From Actinostola sp. cb2023 (lineage: Eukaryota > Cnidaria > Anthozoa > Actiniaria > Actinostolidae): DNA of 64,000 nucleotides. The notes beneath the pieces were generated by a model, which saw nothing but the letters and a program-made list of their open reading frames with translations, had not been told where the DNA came from and searched no databases. Of the stretch, positions 1 to 9,810 are shown in pieces. Within the stretch, counting starts at the first letter, position 1; every line of letters starts with the position of its first letter. Made by a program: the position numbers and the translations under genes. The stretch lies in the NCBI GenBank assembly GCA_033675265.1, contig JAUJYZ010000028.1, positions 124,001 through 188,000 on the forward strand, in the 5' to 3' direction.

Positions 1-1075
1 AATATGGGGAAAATATGGAAAAGTATATGGGTTTTATGTGGCCCATATTAAACCCAGAATTCCAAAATATATGGGTTATATATGGATTAAATATGGATTA
101 AGTACGTATTTGGTCATAATCCATGTATTATCCATATATTACCCATATTTTTCCCATATATTACTCATTTATGTGGCCCATATATTTCCCATACTTCCCA
201 TATATTTCCCATATACTTCCCATATATTTCCCATACATGGGCCAGATATGGGAAAAGTATGGAATTTATATGGATAAAATGTGGTTACTATATGGGTTTT
301 ATGTGGGCCCATATTAAACCCATATTAATTCCATATTAAACCCAGCTATTCCAAAATGTATGGGTTATATATGGATTAAATCTGGATTAAGTACGTATTT
401 GGTCAAAATCCATGTATTATCCATATATAATCCGTATTATTCCCATATATTACTCATTTATGTGGCCCATATATTTTCCATACTTCCCATATATTTCCCA
501 TACTTCCCATATATTTCCCATATACTTCCCATATATTATCCATACTATTCCCATATATTTCCCATATACTTCCCATATATTATCCATACTATTCCCATAT
601 ATTTCCCATATACTTCCCATATATTATCCATACTATTCCCATATATTTCCCATAACAATACCCATATATTATCCATATTATTCCCATATATTTCCCATAT
701 ACTTCCCATATATTTCCCATACTTCCCATATATTCCCCATATACTTCCCATATATTATCCATACTATTCCCATATATTTCCCATATACTTCCCATATATT
801 ATCCATACTATTCCCAGATATTTCCCATACCAATACCCATATATTATCCATATTATTCCCATATATTTCCCATATACTTTCCATATATTATCCATACTAT
901 TCCCATATATTTTCCATATTTCCCATATATTTCCCATACACTTCCCATATATTATCCATACTATTTCCATATATTTTCCATACTTCCCATATATTTCCAA
1001 TATACTTTCCATATATTATCCATACTATTCCCATCCTATTCCCATGCATCCCATATATTTCCTATATATTAATTC
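1..1075. repeat. AT-rich CCCATATAT satellite, ~44-bp unit
   Basis: This is a tandem array built from CCCATATATTT, CCCATACTT and ATTATCCATACTA blocks. Between about 537 and 1020 the unit repeats every 44 bp with substitutions. It is open in several frames only because the repeat lacks stop codons there, so the proteins it spells are not credible. Related motifs recur in the 95-bp satellite at 2750-4110. Confidence 0.9.
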
Positions 1076-1420
1076 CCCATACTTACAGTACTGAATATTT
1101 CTTAATACAGTATAATTTTTGTGAATAATATTATTTAAAAATGCACATCATGCAGTATCGAAAAATATTTATTGATAATTGAAAGCTTTTTACAAATGTA
1201 AATCAGAAGTATACATGCATAAGTTATTCTTTCTTATGGCCAGTCAGTCTACAGTCAATTATATGACTGGTCAAATAACTTTGAATAGATCATGATCAGT
1301 TATAACTCGATCATGTAAAGTCGCCGCAATATATTTGTTAGCCCGGCAAACTTCAAACTATTATAGTTCATGTAAATATTAGATAAATGTCCATCAGTAG
1401 CTAATGCAGTATATATGAAA
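1076..1420. other. no recognisable feature
   Basis: This is AT-rich single-copy-looking DNA between the satellite and a fold-back. I see no coding exon, RNA gene or clear repeat in it. Confidence 0.5.
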
Positions 1421-1612
1421 TATATGAATCCAAGTGGAGCCTGAAACTACTTATATGAACCCGCCTGCTCTCAGTGGCTTAGATACATGTAGCGCAGTTG
1501 GTAGAACATTACACCGGTATTGCAAAGGTTGTGGGTTTGATTCCCGTTGTAAGTCTGATTTTTTTTTCAGACATTATTTCCAGTAGTTTCAGGCTCCACT
1601 TGGATTCATATA
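1421..1612. repeat. fold-back with ~30-bp inverted repeats around a tRNA-like core
   Basis: The left arm 1421-1450 (TATATGAATCCAAGTGGAGC...) and the right arm 1583-1612 are reverse complements. They enclose about 130 bp containing a pol III type A and B box. This could be a SINE/MITE composite. Confidence 0.7.
1485..1550 (+). other. tRNA-derived (SINE-like) segment
   Basis: TAGCGCAGTTGG at 1490-1501 fits the A-box consensus and GGTTTGATTCC at 1534-1544 fits the B box, about 33 nt apart, as in an internal pol III promoter. I could not fold a convincing anticodon or acceptor stem, so I call it a tRNA-derived relic and not a functional tRNA. Confidence 0.55.
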
Positions 1613-1789
1613 TTTTATGAATCAGTGTGCATTAAAGTGGATTTCTGCAAGTGACTTGCATGAACAGCATTAATTCTGTAAAATAAAGCTGATGAAGCAT
1701 CACTTCTAAATTATGCACTGTACATTGCACATACTTAACTAACAATCATAAAGAAACTGCATCAGTCTTACTTTGATTTGCATATATCT

Positions 1790-1956
1790 ACAGAATGATT
1801 TCATGTCCAACAGAAGCTACATGTAACAGATAATGTTGAGGCTTGTCAAAGACCAAGTTCATGCAATTCAACTCGACTTGTGAATACTTTGCAGTCATCA
1901 TAAAACTCTTGATCTCTAACTGTAGTTGATGTAGAAAAGTGTTCAAATTAAACCAC
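1790..1956 (-). other. possible terminal exon of a small minus-strand transcript
   Basis: On the minus strand an acceptor-like GATTTTCAG ends at 1957. It is followed by open sequence, including an ATG-led frame of about 37 codons that ends in TAG near 1790. A second frame reads about 30 residues to a TGA. I recognise no family. Without transcript support this is only a suggestion, paired with the putative 5' exon at 2450-2560. Confidence 0.15.
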
Positions 1957-2449
1957 CTGAAAATCAATTGAAAAGAACTCACAATTCGGAAACTCTGACA
2001 ATAACTTTTTCTTAAGATATTTAATGACTGAATTATGTCTTGTAATAACTAATAAGCTTATAACTAATATTTAATTTGATAAGTTTAAGTTGAATACTTT
2101 AGACTGCAGATTCAACAAATATCAAAAACATGACTACAAGTACTGCATACTTACAGGTAGAATAGAGTGAAATAGAACAATGAAAAGGATTAAAATACAA
2201 TGCTTATAGTTTTAGCTTTCAAACTAAGCTATGATAAATAACACACAGCAAATAAAACTCTAGCTATTTAGCCTTTGTCATGTCTATAAACGAAAGTCTT
2301 CAGTCAGCTGCCATCTTGTCACGTTTGTCAACAACAATTTTACCGTGAAAAACAGCTTTATTCCATAAATTTCCTTCAGAAAAGGAGATATTAAGATTTT
2401 AGAACATTTTACAGCTTACTTTATAACAAAAAAAGAACGTTTTACTTAC
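1957..2449. other. no recognisable feature
   Basis: This is AT-rich sequence between the two weak minus-strand exon candidates. Nothing else is supported. Confidence 0.4.
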
Positions 2450-2560
2450 CAGAAAGGTGAATAAACGGTGTTTTTTGTCTTCTTTGAAGAAAAACAAGCG
2501 ACTGCCTCGATTTTCCCGCTCTTTTACCGATAGTCACGTGACCTTATGTGGATAACTGCT
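2450..2560 (-). promoter_or_regulatory. putative minus-strand promoter and 5' exon
   Basis: On the minus strand the palindrome GTCACGTGAC (E-box/USF-like) lies at about 2534-2543. About 80 nt downstream is an excellent donor, CTTTCTG|GTAAGTAAAA, at about 2449-2450. The intervening segment has no ATG, as expected for a 5' UTR exon. This is inference only. Confidence 0.25.
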
Positions 2561-2749
2561 GACCAACATTAGCATGTTCATAAAGGAATGGATTTTAATA
2601 TGCTGACAGTCAAAAACATATACTAATTGTTTTCTGAATAGTTTAAGCAGAAAGTATGAAGCTACAGTAATGGTAAAGTAAATACATGCATAATATATTT
2701 AAAAATCCAAAGAAATGTGAATGAAGTTAATTACTTGGGATGCCTGTGT

Positions 2750-4110
2750 AACCCATACATTGCCCATATACCACCCATATTTTATCCTTATATTAATAAT
2801 TGGGCCCATGTATGGCCCACATATCCCAGTATTAACTAAAATGTTAACCCATATATTGCCCTTATATTAATCATTGGGCCCATATATGGCCCACATATCC
2901 CAGTATTAACTAAAATGTTAACCCATATATTGCCCTTATATTAATCTTGGGCCCATATTTGGCCCACATATCCCAGTATTAACTAAAATGTTAACCCATA
3001 TATTGCCCATACATACCCATGTTTTACCCTTATAAATAATTGGGCCCATATATGGCCCACATATCCCAGCATTAACTAATATGTTAACCCATATATTGCC
3101 CATATATCAATAATTGGGCCCATGTATAGCCCACATATCCTAAAATGTTATCCCATATATTGCCCACATATACCCATATATTACCCATATATCAATAATT
3201 GGGCCATATATGGCCCACATATCCCAGTATTAACTAAATATTATCCCATATATTGCCCACATATACCCATATATTACCCATATATCAATAAAATGGGCCC
3301 ATATATGGCCCACATATCCCCTACTGACTAAAATATTATCCCATATATTGCCCACATATACCCATATATTACCCATATATCAATAAAATGGGCCCATATA
3401 TGGCCCACATATCCCCTACTGACTAAAATAGTATCCCATATATTGCCCACATATACCCATATATTACCCATATATCAATAAAATGGGCCCATATATGGCC
3501 CACATATCCCCTACTGACTAAAATAGTATCCCATATATTGCCCACATATACCCATATATTACCCATATATCAATAAAATGGGCCCATATATGGCCCACAT
3601 ATCCCCTACTGACTAAAATAGTATCCCATATATTGCCCACATATACCCATATATTACCCATATATCAATAAAATGGGCCCATATATGGCCCACATATCCC
3701 CTACTGACTAAAATAGTATCCCATATATTGCCCACATATACCCATATATTACCCATATATCAATAAAATGGGCCCATATATGGCCCACATATCCCCTACT
3801 GACTAAAATAGTATCCCATATATTGCCCACATATATACCCATATATTACCCATATATCAATAAAATGGGCCCATATATGGCCCACATATCCCCTACTGAC
3901 TAAAATATTATCCCATATATTGCCCACATATACCCATATATTACCCATATATCAATAATTGGGCCCATATATGGCCCACATATCCCATATTAAACCCATA
4001 TATTGTGGAAAAGGTAAAAGCTTGGGCCCATATATGGTCCACATATCAATTCTAGCTCCCCATACTATTCCCATATATGCGCCATATATGGCCCATATAC
4101 ATCCCATATT
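2750..4110. repeat. 95-bp tandem satellite (CCCATATAT/GGGCCCATATATGGCCC)
   Basis: From about 3230 to 3990 the unit repeats at 95-bp spacing: the marker CTACTGACTAAAATA falls at 3416, 3511, 3606, 3701 and 3796. One unit carries an extra AT. Units from 2750 to 3230 are more diverged and of different length. Each unit contains the near-palindrome GGGCCCATATATGGCCC. Confidence 0.93.
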
Positions 4111-4799
4111 TAACCCATACTAAACGTTTGGTGTGGGTAAGCTCATTTTTGACTCACGGATACTCCGTATTAACTATGCTATCACTTTGCTCATTTGCAT
4201 AAGAAAATGTGTAAGAATGGTCTATTGTTTGAAAATTCTCCAGCCTGCTTTGCATGCTCTAATATTTGCAAGTGTAAAAACAAAATGGCGGACGGTTTGT
4301 TGAAAAATGTACAAATTCCCTAAAAATGTCTACGAAATTAGTTCAAAAACTGCCCTAAACAGAACAAACTGGAGAAAATTGATATGGGAAAAGATAGATG
4401 GTTGTTAGTAAGCTGAGGAATAGTCTGGTGGATTGTTTTCTATCGTTGAAAGTCGCTAGTCCCACATGGCACCTGAATCGATGAAGAACTCCTCAAACCC
4501 TATTGAAATATCTTGTGGTTAGCTTTGAGCATGAGAACAATTTTAATGAACTGTTTATTTGAATGAATTATGTTACCATTGTCAATACCATTGGTATTGG
4601 ATGAATTAACTATGTAATTTCTTTCACAGATATGGTAATTCAGTGTATTTTACAACCGGCATATTCGAATTAACTGCTCATTTCAATATAAAATGCCTTT
4701 TCCATTTATTTACCAGTACTGCATATTACAATATTGGTTTGTTTTCTTGCCTTGCTTATCCGTGAGTCGTCTCATTGAGACCTTTCATTTTACTTTCAT
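4111..4799. other. unannotated spacer with distant inverted ends
   Basis: TTTGACTCACGGAT near 4147 and ATCCGTGAGTCG near 4758 are inverse, so a roughly 0.6-kb non-autonomous element is possible. I see no gene. Confidence 0.3.
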
Positions 4800-4869
4800 G
4801 AGCAGTTTGTAGAGTGTGATGTCTATGGTTGCTTGGATGGCTTCAGGCCAATTATCTTTCTGCACGGCT

Positions 4870-5058
4870 TCACGTACTGTGTAGGGTTGCATCTTCCCTT
4901 GTGGCTGTTTCGGTGTCATGCAGTTGAAGCGCCTTCGGTGTTGATGTTGTGGTCAGGTAGCTGACGTACTCCTCTGCAATCTTCTGTTGTCGACTAGCTG
5001 CATGTAGCTGTTTGCTTGGAGGGGTGGAGTGACATGCAGTCTGCAGGGTTTCCATCAC
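4870..5058 (-). pseudogene. Gypsy copy 1 post-RNase H linker fragment
   Basis: This minus-strand open frame continues the pol polyprotein past RNase H, with a linker-like EEYVSYLTTTSTPKALQL stretch of the type between RH and integrase. No integrase zinc-binding or DDE motif follows, which marks the truncation. Confidence 0.5.
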
Positions 5059-5111
5059 CTCTGCTGTACTTTACTGTTAGTTGGTACGGTTGCAATCTCG
5101 GTGCCCATCTT

Positions 5112-5387
5112 TCAATCCTCGCTGGGGTATAGTGAGCTTGAGTTGTTGTAGATGGACACAAGGGGCTTGTGGTCGGTGTACACTGTCACCGGCTTGCCAT
5201 AGATGTACAGATGCAGATGTGCGCATGCCCACACAACGGCTAGCGCCTCCCGTTCTGTCTGGCTGTAGCGCTGTTCTACACCAGTCAGCGAACGACTAGC
5301 ATAAGTGACGATGTGTCGGTCACCAGTTTCGCCATCGACTTGTAAGAGAATAGCAGCCAAGCCAACTGGGCTTGCATCAACATACAT
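5112..5387 (-). pseudogene. Gypsy copy 1 RNase H fragment
   Basis: The minus-strand frame carries the RNase H signature: VDASPVGLAA at the start, then YASRSL, a TEREALAVVWA block and YTDHKPL. The three acidic positions expected of this fold appear present. It is cut off from the RT by frame breaks around 5390-5506, so it cannot be made from a single polyprotein here. Confidence 0.8.
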
Positions 5388-5506
5388 TTATGTGTCCTTT
5401 TCAGGATCGAAGTAGGCAGTGACAGGCGCGCTTGCCAGTGCTTTCTTCAGCTGGGCTACTGCATGGTCATGTTCGACCGTCCATTCCCATGGTTGGTCCT
5501 TGTGAG

Positions 5507-5902
5507 TTATCTGTGCAGTGGTTCCGTCTTAGTTGCATACTCTGGGATGAATCTCGAGCAGTAGTTTGTCATTCCAAGTAGGCTGCACACTTCTGATGCT
5601 GTGGTTGGAGTTGATAGGTTGAGAATTTCTTCAACTTTCTTGGGGTCAGGAGCTATCCCACTGCTCGAAAAGACAAAACCAAAGAATTCGATATTGTCTT
5701 TGTTGAATTTGCACTTGCTCTTGTTCAGTGTGAGACCTTTCTCTTTCAACCTCTGAAAGACTGCTTTGAGGCTCTGGTCGTGCTCTTCTTGCGTCTTGCC
5801 AAAAACCAGGATATCATTACAGGATATCATTGATTGCTCCACCGATGCCATCCAGTGCTTCTCTAATGACATTCTAGCTGGAAGATCTCTGCTGCACTGC
5901 AT
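5507..5902 (-). pseudogene. Gypsy copy 1 reverse transcriptase, palm/thumb part
   Basis: The frame includes CNDILVFGKTQEEHDQ where family members carry x-D-D-I-L-V-F. The first catalytic aspartate therefore reads asparagine in this copy. Downstream, LNKSKCKF, FFGFVFSSSGI and LLGMTNYCSRFIP are typical of the RT thumb and connection region. Upstream RT blocks lie in another frame (about 5993-6199). The copy is non-functional as it stands. Confidence 0.82.
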
Positions 5903-6248
5903 ATTCCAAAGTTGAGCCGTTTAAAACGCATCAGGCCAAGGTGTGTACTGAAGGTTGTGATGCTCCTAGACTCAGGTGCCAACTCGAGCTGGTTATACCC
6001 CTGGTTGAGGTCTAGCTTGCTGAAGATTCTTGCACCGTTTAAGTCCCCAATGATTTATTTTATGGTAGGTGTTACGTGGCGTTCCCGCTTTACGGCTTTG
6101 TTTGCTTGACGCATGTCTACACAAACACGGATCTTGCCAGGAGACTTTGGCTTGGGGGCTACTACAATTGTTAACACCTTGGACCTTCGATCCGTTCATT
6201 GACGCCTAACTCTTCTTCACATCTTTTAAGAGCAGTTAAAACTGCTCT

Positions 6249-6715
6249 TCAATCGCTCTTCAAGCTGTTTGCGCACATGGAACGGACCCTGCGATGGGGC
6301 TGTGCCACGGGTGGTGCACTTTCATCAATGTGTAGCTTTATCTGGTAGGTCTCGAGTTTTCCGAGAACTTGGAACAGTTCCTCCTGATACTCATCGATTA
6401 GCTCTGTTGGTTTCTCTGTTGGTTTCGAATTCTCTGTTGGTTTCTCTGTTACCTGTTGTACAGCTTGAAGAGGTCTTGAGAGGCCTTCCAACTGAGAAGT
6501 GATCCACACGATCCTTTGACTACGTACAGCTTATCTTCAATGATTTTGGTCTTGGACTCTACAGTAGTGCTTAGTTTTCCAAGGACATGTAATGGCTCTT
6601 TGGACTGGTACCCATAAATCTTCATATTTGTTTTCTTTAGATCTGGTCTGTTGGGATTCTTGTAGTAGTCCGTTTCATCCAAGACACTGATGCTCGCACC
6701 TGAATCAGCCATCAC
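6249..6715 (-). pseudogene. Gypsy copy 1 protease and start of RT
   Basis: Two overlapping minus-strand frames cover this region. One (6449-6715) has the aspartic protease motif ADSGASISVLD. The other (6249-6509) has the pre-RT stretch with YQEELFQVLGKLE and HIDESAPPVAQPHRRV. The change of frame between them marks decay. Such proteases mature the Gag-Pol polyprotein. Confidence 0.75.
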
Positions 6716-7118
6716 CGTTAGAGTGGTGCCGTGGGTGCCGTGGACCTTTACTTGAAAAAGAGGCTGAGTCTGATATTGCTGCTGACTGAGAATACATAGA
6801 CGTCTTCATCTGAGCTGGAGCCACCTTTTCGTCACGGAATACGTATATTTCGTACTCACAGTTTTTCTTGGGTGTGAAGTAGTTCAGCGCTGTGGCGGCT
6901 TTTTCAAATGGATCCTCATCGTGTTGTGCTTCTGTGTTACTCAACGTCTCGAAGACTTCGCTTACACCTTCACCTGCGTAGTGTAGTAGAAGAGCTCTTT
7001 GTCTTCGTTTGTCTTCCACGCCCATGGCCAATAACAAGTTTCTGAGTCTCGCCAGCCATTTCTTCCATCTTATTCCAAGCGATCCTTGCTCTGAATGAAC
7101 GTCAAACTCGGCAAACAC
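6705..7118 (-). pseudogene. Gypsy copy 1 gag fragment
   Basis: This minus-strand frame of 137 codons has a capsid-like block: RWKKWLARLRNLLLAMG, RALLLHYAGEGV and YFTPKKNCEYEIYVFR. This is the usual gag order for invertebrate Gypsy elements. No nucleocapsid zinc knuckle remains before the protease. Confidence 0.7.
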
Positions 7119-7208
7119 TGACTAGAAGTGCAGCTGACATTTTCTGCCTTGATAATTATCGATTTGCTTGTGACTATCCCGAACTATTTCCGTTATCCTC
7201 GTCGCCAG

Positions 7209-7504
7209 TGTGGTGTTTTGTTAATATATCCTTTAATGAATTAATGTAGCATTCCTACAAAGAAAGGTGCCCTCCGCTCGCTGACCGCTCACGCTGCTTT
7301 CCCGCTCAATCCGTTCCTCCGGGCCACTAACATTCCTAAACAAGGTAGCAACACTACATCAATATCGTCTCTCTATTCTCGGCGGGCATGCTCTGAATGA
7401 CGAATTGCGGGTTACCTCATTGCCATCTCCATCCTTCGCTGTCACCATGGATCCTTTCTTCACTACAACTGTGTGTGTTGTCATAACACAGTCATAACAC
7501 TACA
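7209..7504 (-). repeat. 5' LTR of Gypsy copy 1
   Basis: On the minus strand the segment starts TGTAGTGTTATGAC and ends CACCACA, immediately followed by CTGGCGACGAGGATAACGG, a typical primer-binding-site context in Gypsy elements. It is 296 bp long. The matching 3' LTR is missing, consistent with truncation. Confidence 0.6.
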
Positions 7505-7602
7505 TGATGACAAAGTACCAGCCACTTGACAAATCTTCCCTGAGCACTAGAGTAACTCCTACGAGTAGACTGAACCAGGCCTATCTTCTATGGAATTAAT
7601 AT

Positions 7603-7608
<6 letters not shown>

Positions 7609-7668
<60 letters not shown>
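7609..7668. repeat. (AAT)n microsatellite
   Basis: About 20 AAT/TAA units lie at the end of the DIRS-like RNase H fragment and produce a poly-Leu reading on the minus strand. Confidence 0.95.
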
Positions 7669-8003
7669 GTTTATTAGCAATCCACGAGGTGGCTCTTCTA
7701 TGCTCTTCTATGCTAATTTGCGAGAGATGTGCTAACAACTGGTGAGGTAGCTGTACAGGAGCCTGCTTTGCTAATGGAGCCAACTCATTGAAAAACCTGC
7801 CAATAAAACGACACAACGCTTTTAACTCCGGGCAAGCTAAGTGAACAGCAGAAAATGTAAAACCATAATGAGCTGCAGCAAGCAGCAGGCTGCGTAACAG
7901 GTGCATAATTCCAGCCTCTCTTGATGTTCTAGTCAGAGTTTAAAATTGCCTCCACTGACTCATTATCAACTTTGTACAGTATGCGGTCCCCATACATGTG
8001 CTG

Positions 8004-8608
8004 CTACCACCACAGGAAATAATTATTTTGAGCCAACTCCAAAAATGCTCCGTAACCAATGACGCGTGAAGCATCTGAGCCAACACAGACATCAGGTACA
8101 AGAGAAGGAAAAAGAAAGAAACTGATGCCATTCCATTGGCTAAAGAAATCCAGCCACCATTTCAGATCTTTCTTGAATTTAGAATTTAGCCAAATAGGGT
8201 GATTCTCATAACGAAAGCAGCCAACAAGGTTGATCATGCGACGGAGAAAAGTCCGACCAGACCATACCACTTTGCATGCGTGATGAAGCACACCTATCAA
8301 TGATTGAAGTTCGATCCTTCTTTCGGCACCAGTTATACGTTGACCATGTAACTAACAACTCATGAATTGCTTCAAATTTATCAGCTGGAAGGCGGTCTAC
8401 TGTATTCAATCCCGAACACTACGACACATGTTGACAAAAGGGAGAACAAGTTCTAGTACGTAGTATTTAGAGCGCCATTTCATACCGAGCAGATGACCAT
8501 CAGATGATCATGAGTGGACTGGGATATTCCTATAGGCTGATTCGATGTCAATTTAGCCAACAATGCCGCCTTTCCCAATCTGGCTAGTATACTAACGATA
8601 TCATACAC
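8004..8608 (-). pseudogene. DIRS-like RT C-terminus and RNase H
   Basis: Minus-strand fragments in more than one frame cover the RT palm (LARLGKAALLAKL followed by frame breaks), the connection (LPADKFEAIHELLVTW) and an RNase H start (VCVGSDASRVIGYGAFL). The order matches DIRS-type pol. The frameshifts show it is inactive. Confidence 0.7.
8597..8608. repeat. 12-bp target-site duplication, left
   Basis: GATATCATACAC here matches 9374-9385 exactly and brackets the Penelope-like element. Confidence 0.85.
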
Positions 8609-8643
8609 AAAGCTTCTGTGATCCGCACGCTCAACAACAGAGC

Positions 8644-9212
8644 TTGCTCCATTCCAACTCAAGAGCAGAGCAAACGTGAAGAACAACAACACGTGTTTAC
8701 CTGTCTTCATAAAGACAATGGTTACCCTAAGCGATTTCTCAACAAAGACAGTCAAATACAGCAACCCAGCGGTTTTGCGACACTTGCCTACGTCGAGGGA
8801 ACCCGGCACGGAAAGAATCAAGAGAGTACTTGAGGATTGAGGACTACAATGTGAAAACATCAATCAAACCTCTGACTACATTGAGGCATCTGTTGTCAAA
8901 ACCGAAGGATGAGATACCGTTAGGGAAGAAAACAAGAGTGGTGTACGAGATACCGAGGATTGTACAGCAGTGTATGTGGGCGAGATCACAGACACCAGAC
9001 GCAAAGAACACAAGGCGAGCGTGAGGCTTGCAAAGACTGATGCCTCCGCTCTGGCCCAGCACGCAAATGCCCTCAACCACAACATAGCATGGGAAGATAC
9101 AAGAGTTCTGGCGAGCGAAAACAACTGGGTTAAGAGGAGATGGACGGAGGCATGGTTCATTGCCAGAAACAGTCAGGCACTGTTCAACAGAGACTGGCAG
9201 AACCATGCCTAA
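8644..9212 (+). pseudogene. Penelope-like RT end plus GIY-YIG endonuclease
   Basis: Three overlapping + frames (8618-8833, 8830-9024 and 8970-9212) carry consecutive parts: FATLAYVEGT, YNVKTSIKPLTTLRHLLSKP, VVYEIP, then VGEITDTRRKEHKASVRL, SALAQHANALNH and VKRRWTEAWFIARN. The VYEIP...YVGE...R..EHK series is the GIY-YIG nuclease signature that nicks target DNA in EN+ Penelope-like elements. At least two frameshifts break it. Confidence 0.8.
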
Positions 9213-9300
9213 CACTTATTTCCCTCTTTTACACCGATAGTTATTATTATTTTTGTAATTGCTTTCCACGCCATGTGAAAATTCGTTATTTTTTCCTTTC

Positions 9301-9335
9301 GTCCCTGATGATGGGCCAAGAGCCCGAAAGCTCGG
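9301..9335 (+). ncRNA. hammerhead-ribozyme-like core in Penelope tail
   Basis: CTGATGA at 9305-9311 and GAAA at 9326-9329 flank a short stem (GGGC/GCCC). This is the conserved core arrangement of hammerhead ribozymes, which are known in Penelope-like elements. The outer stems and cleavage site were not modelled. Confidence 0.5.
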
Positions 9336-9373
9336 AAAATAAAGTAAATACGTAGAAGAAACATATCATATCT

Positions 9374-9385
9374 GATATCATACAC
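9374..9385. repeat. 12-bp target-site duplication, right
   Basis: GATATCATACAC is identical to 8597-8608. Confidence 0.85.
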
Positions 9386-9477
9386 CTTAATATATTGTAA
9401 TGACCATTCTTCAGCATCAATCCCATCATTTACACTGTGGCCTGCTGGCGAGGTCAGATCAAAAATCATTTGCTGAG

Positions 9478-9561
9478 TGTTATGTTTTCTGTGCTTTATT
9501 CAGTTCGATACAAGATGGCGGCATGCCACGAGAAGTCTATCACCTTGGTGGTGATGTTACA
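9478..9561 (-). repeat. short 3' LTR candidate of Gypsy copy 2
   Basis: On the minus strand it starts TGTAACATCACC just after the purine tract CAGAGGGAGA and ends AAAACATAACA. It includes AATAAA. At 84 bp it is short, so it may be an internally deleted LTR. Confidence 0.5.
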
Positions 9562-9810
9562 TCTCCCTCTGAATGAATAATAGTAATTGTTTAAACGAGT
9601 AATTGACGTCCTTCACATAACAATTCAACTATAACCTATGGAGTAAAACAATGAATAACGTCTCCATAAATATGTGTACTCTAAATGTTCAAATGTTCAG
9701 TCTGTCGGGCGGTTTTGTGCGACAATACGTCCCGACCTAGTCACATATTTGCCCATGTTGCTAGATGTTGGGTTGGTTGTCTTGCTTGTTGAAGCTTGAT
9801 CTGGTTTGGG
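9562..9810 (-). other. Gypsy copy 2 polyprotein tail and 3' untranslated part
   Basis: On the minus strand the frame after the integrase holds TRSGRIVAQNRP, a typical Gypsy polyprotein C-terminal motif. It is followed by non-coding sequence and the purine tract. Confidence 0.5.

Larger units (their letters stand above)
4800..7504 (-). mobile_element. decayed Ty3/Gypsy-type LTR retrotransposon, copy 1
   Basis: Reading on the minus strand from 7504 down, I see a 296-bp LTR-like segment, a TGGCGACGAGGAT-type primer-binding context, then gag, protease, reverse transcriptase and RNase H similarity. Similarity fades near 4800 with no integrase visible, so the copy is truncated at its 3' end. The frames are broken repeatedly and the RT catalytic motif is altered, so it looks dead. 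Ty3/Gypsy membership rests on the PR-RT-RH order and motifs; the lineage is not determined. Confidence 0.85.
8609..9373 (+). mobile_element. 5'-truncated Penelope-like element
   Basis: This 765-bp insertion is bounded by a perfect 12-bp duplication. It holds the end of a Penelope-type RT and a GIY-YIG endonuclease, then a tail with hammerhead-like core sequence. It interrupts the DIRS-like reading frame exactly at the duplicated site, so it is the younger insertion. Confidence 0.85.
7690..9477 (-). mobile_element. DIRS-like (tyrosine-recombinase type) retrotransposon remnant
   Basis: On the minus strand, similarity to DIRS/Ngaro-type RT and RNase H runs from about 9470 to 7690, split by a Penelope-like element at 8609-9373. 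Evidence is the SPAGHSVNDGID block at 9400-9469, SILARLGKAALLAKL at about 8550-8600, LHHACKVVWSGRTFLRRMINL and GSDASRVIGYGAF between 8050 and 8300, and MHLLRSLLLAAAHYGFTFSA at about 7850-7906. No recombinase domain is visible. Frames are broken, so it is a relic. Confidence 0.75.

Noticed and set aside
1..1128. Tyr/Pro/Ile-rich frames (HIFPIYFPY)
   Set aside because: Translation of the CCCATATAT satellite; frames on both strands are equally open.
1485..1550. Functional tRNA gene
   Set aside because: A and B boxes are present but I could not form a standard acceptor stem or a convincing anticodon arm.
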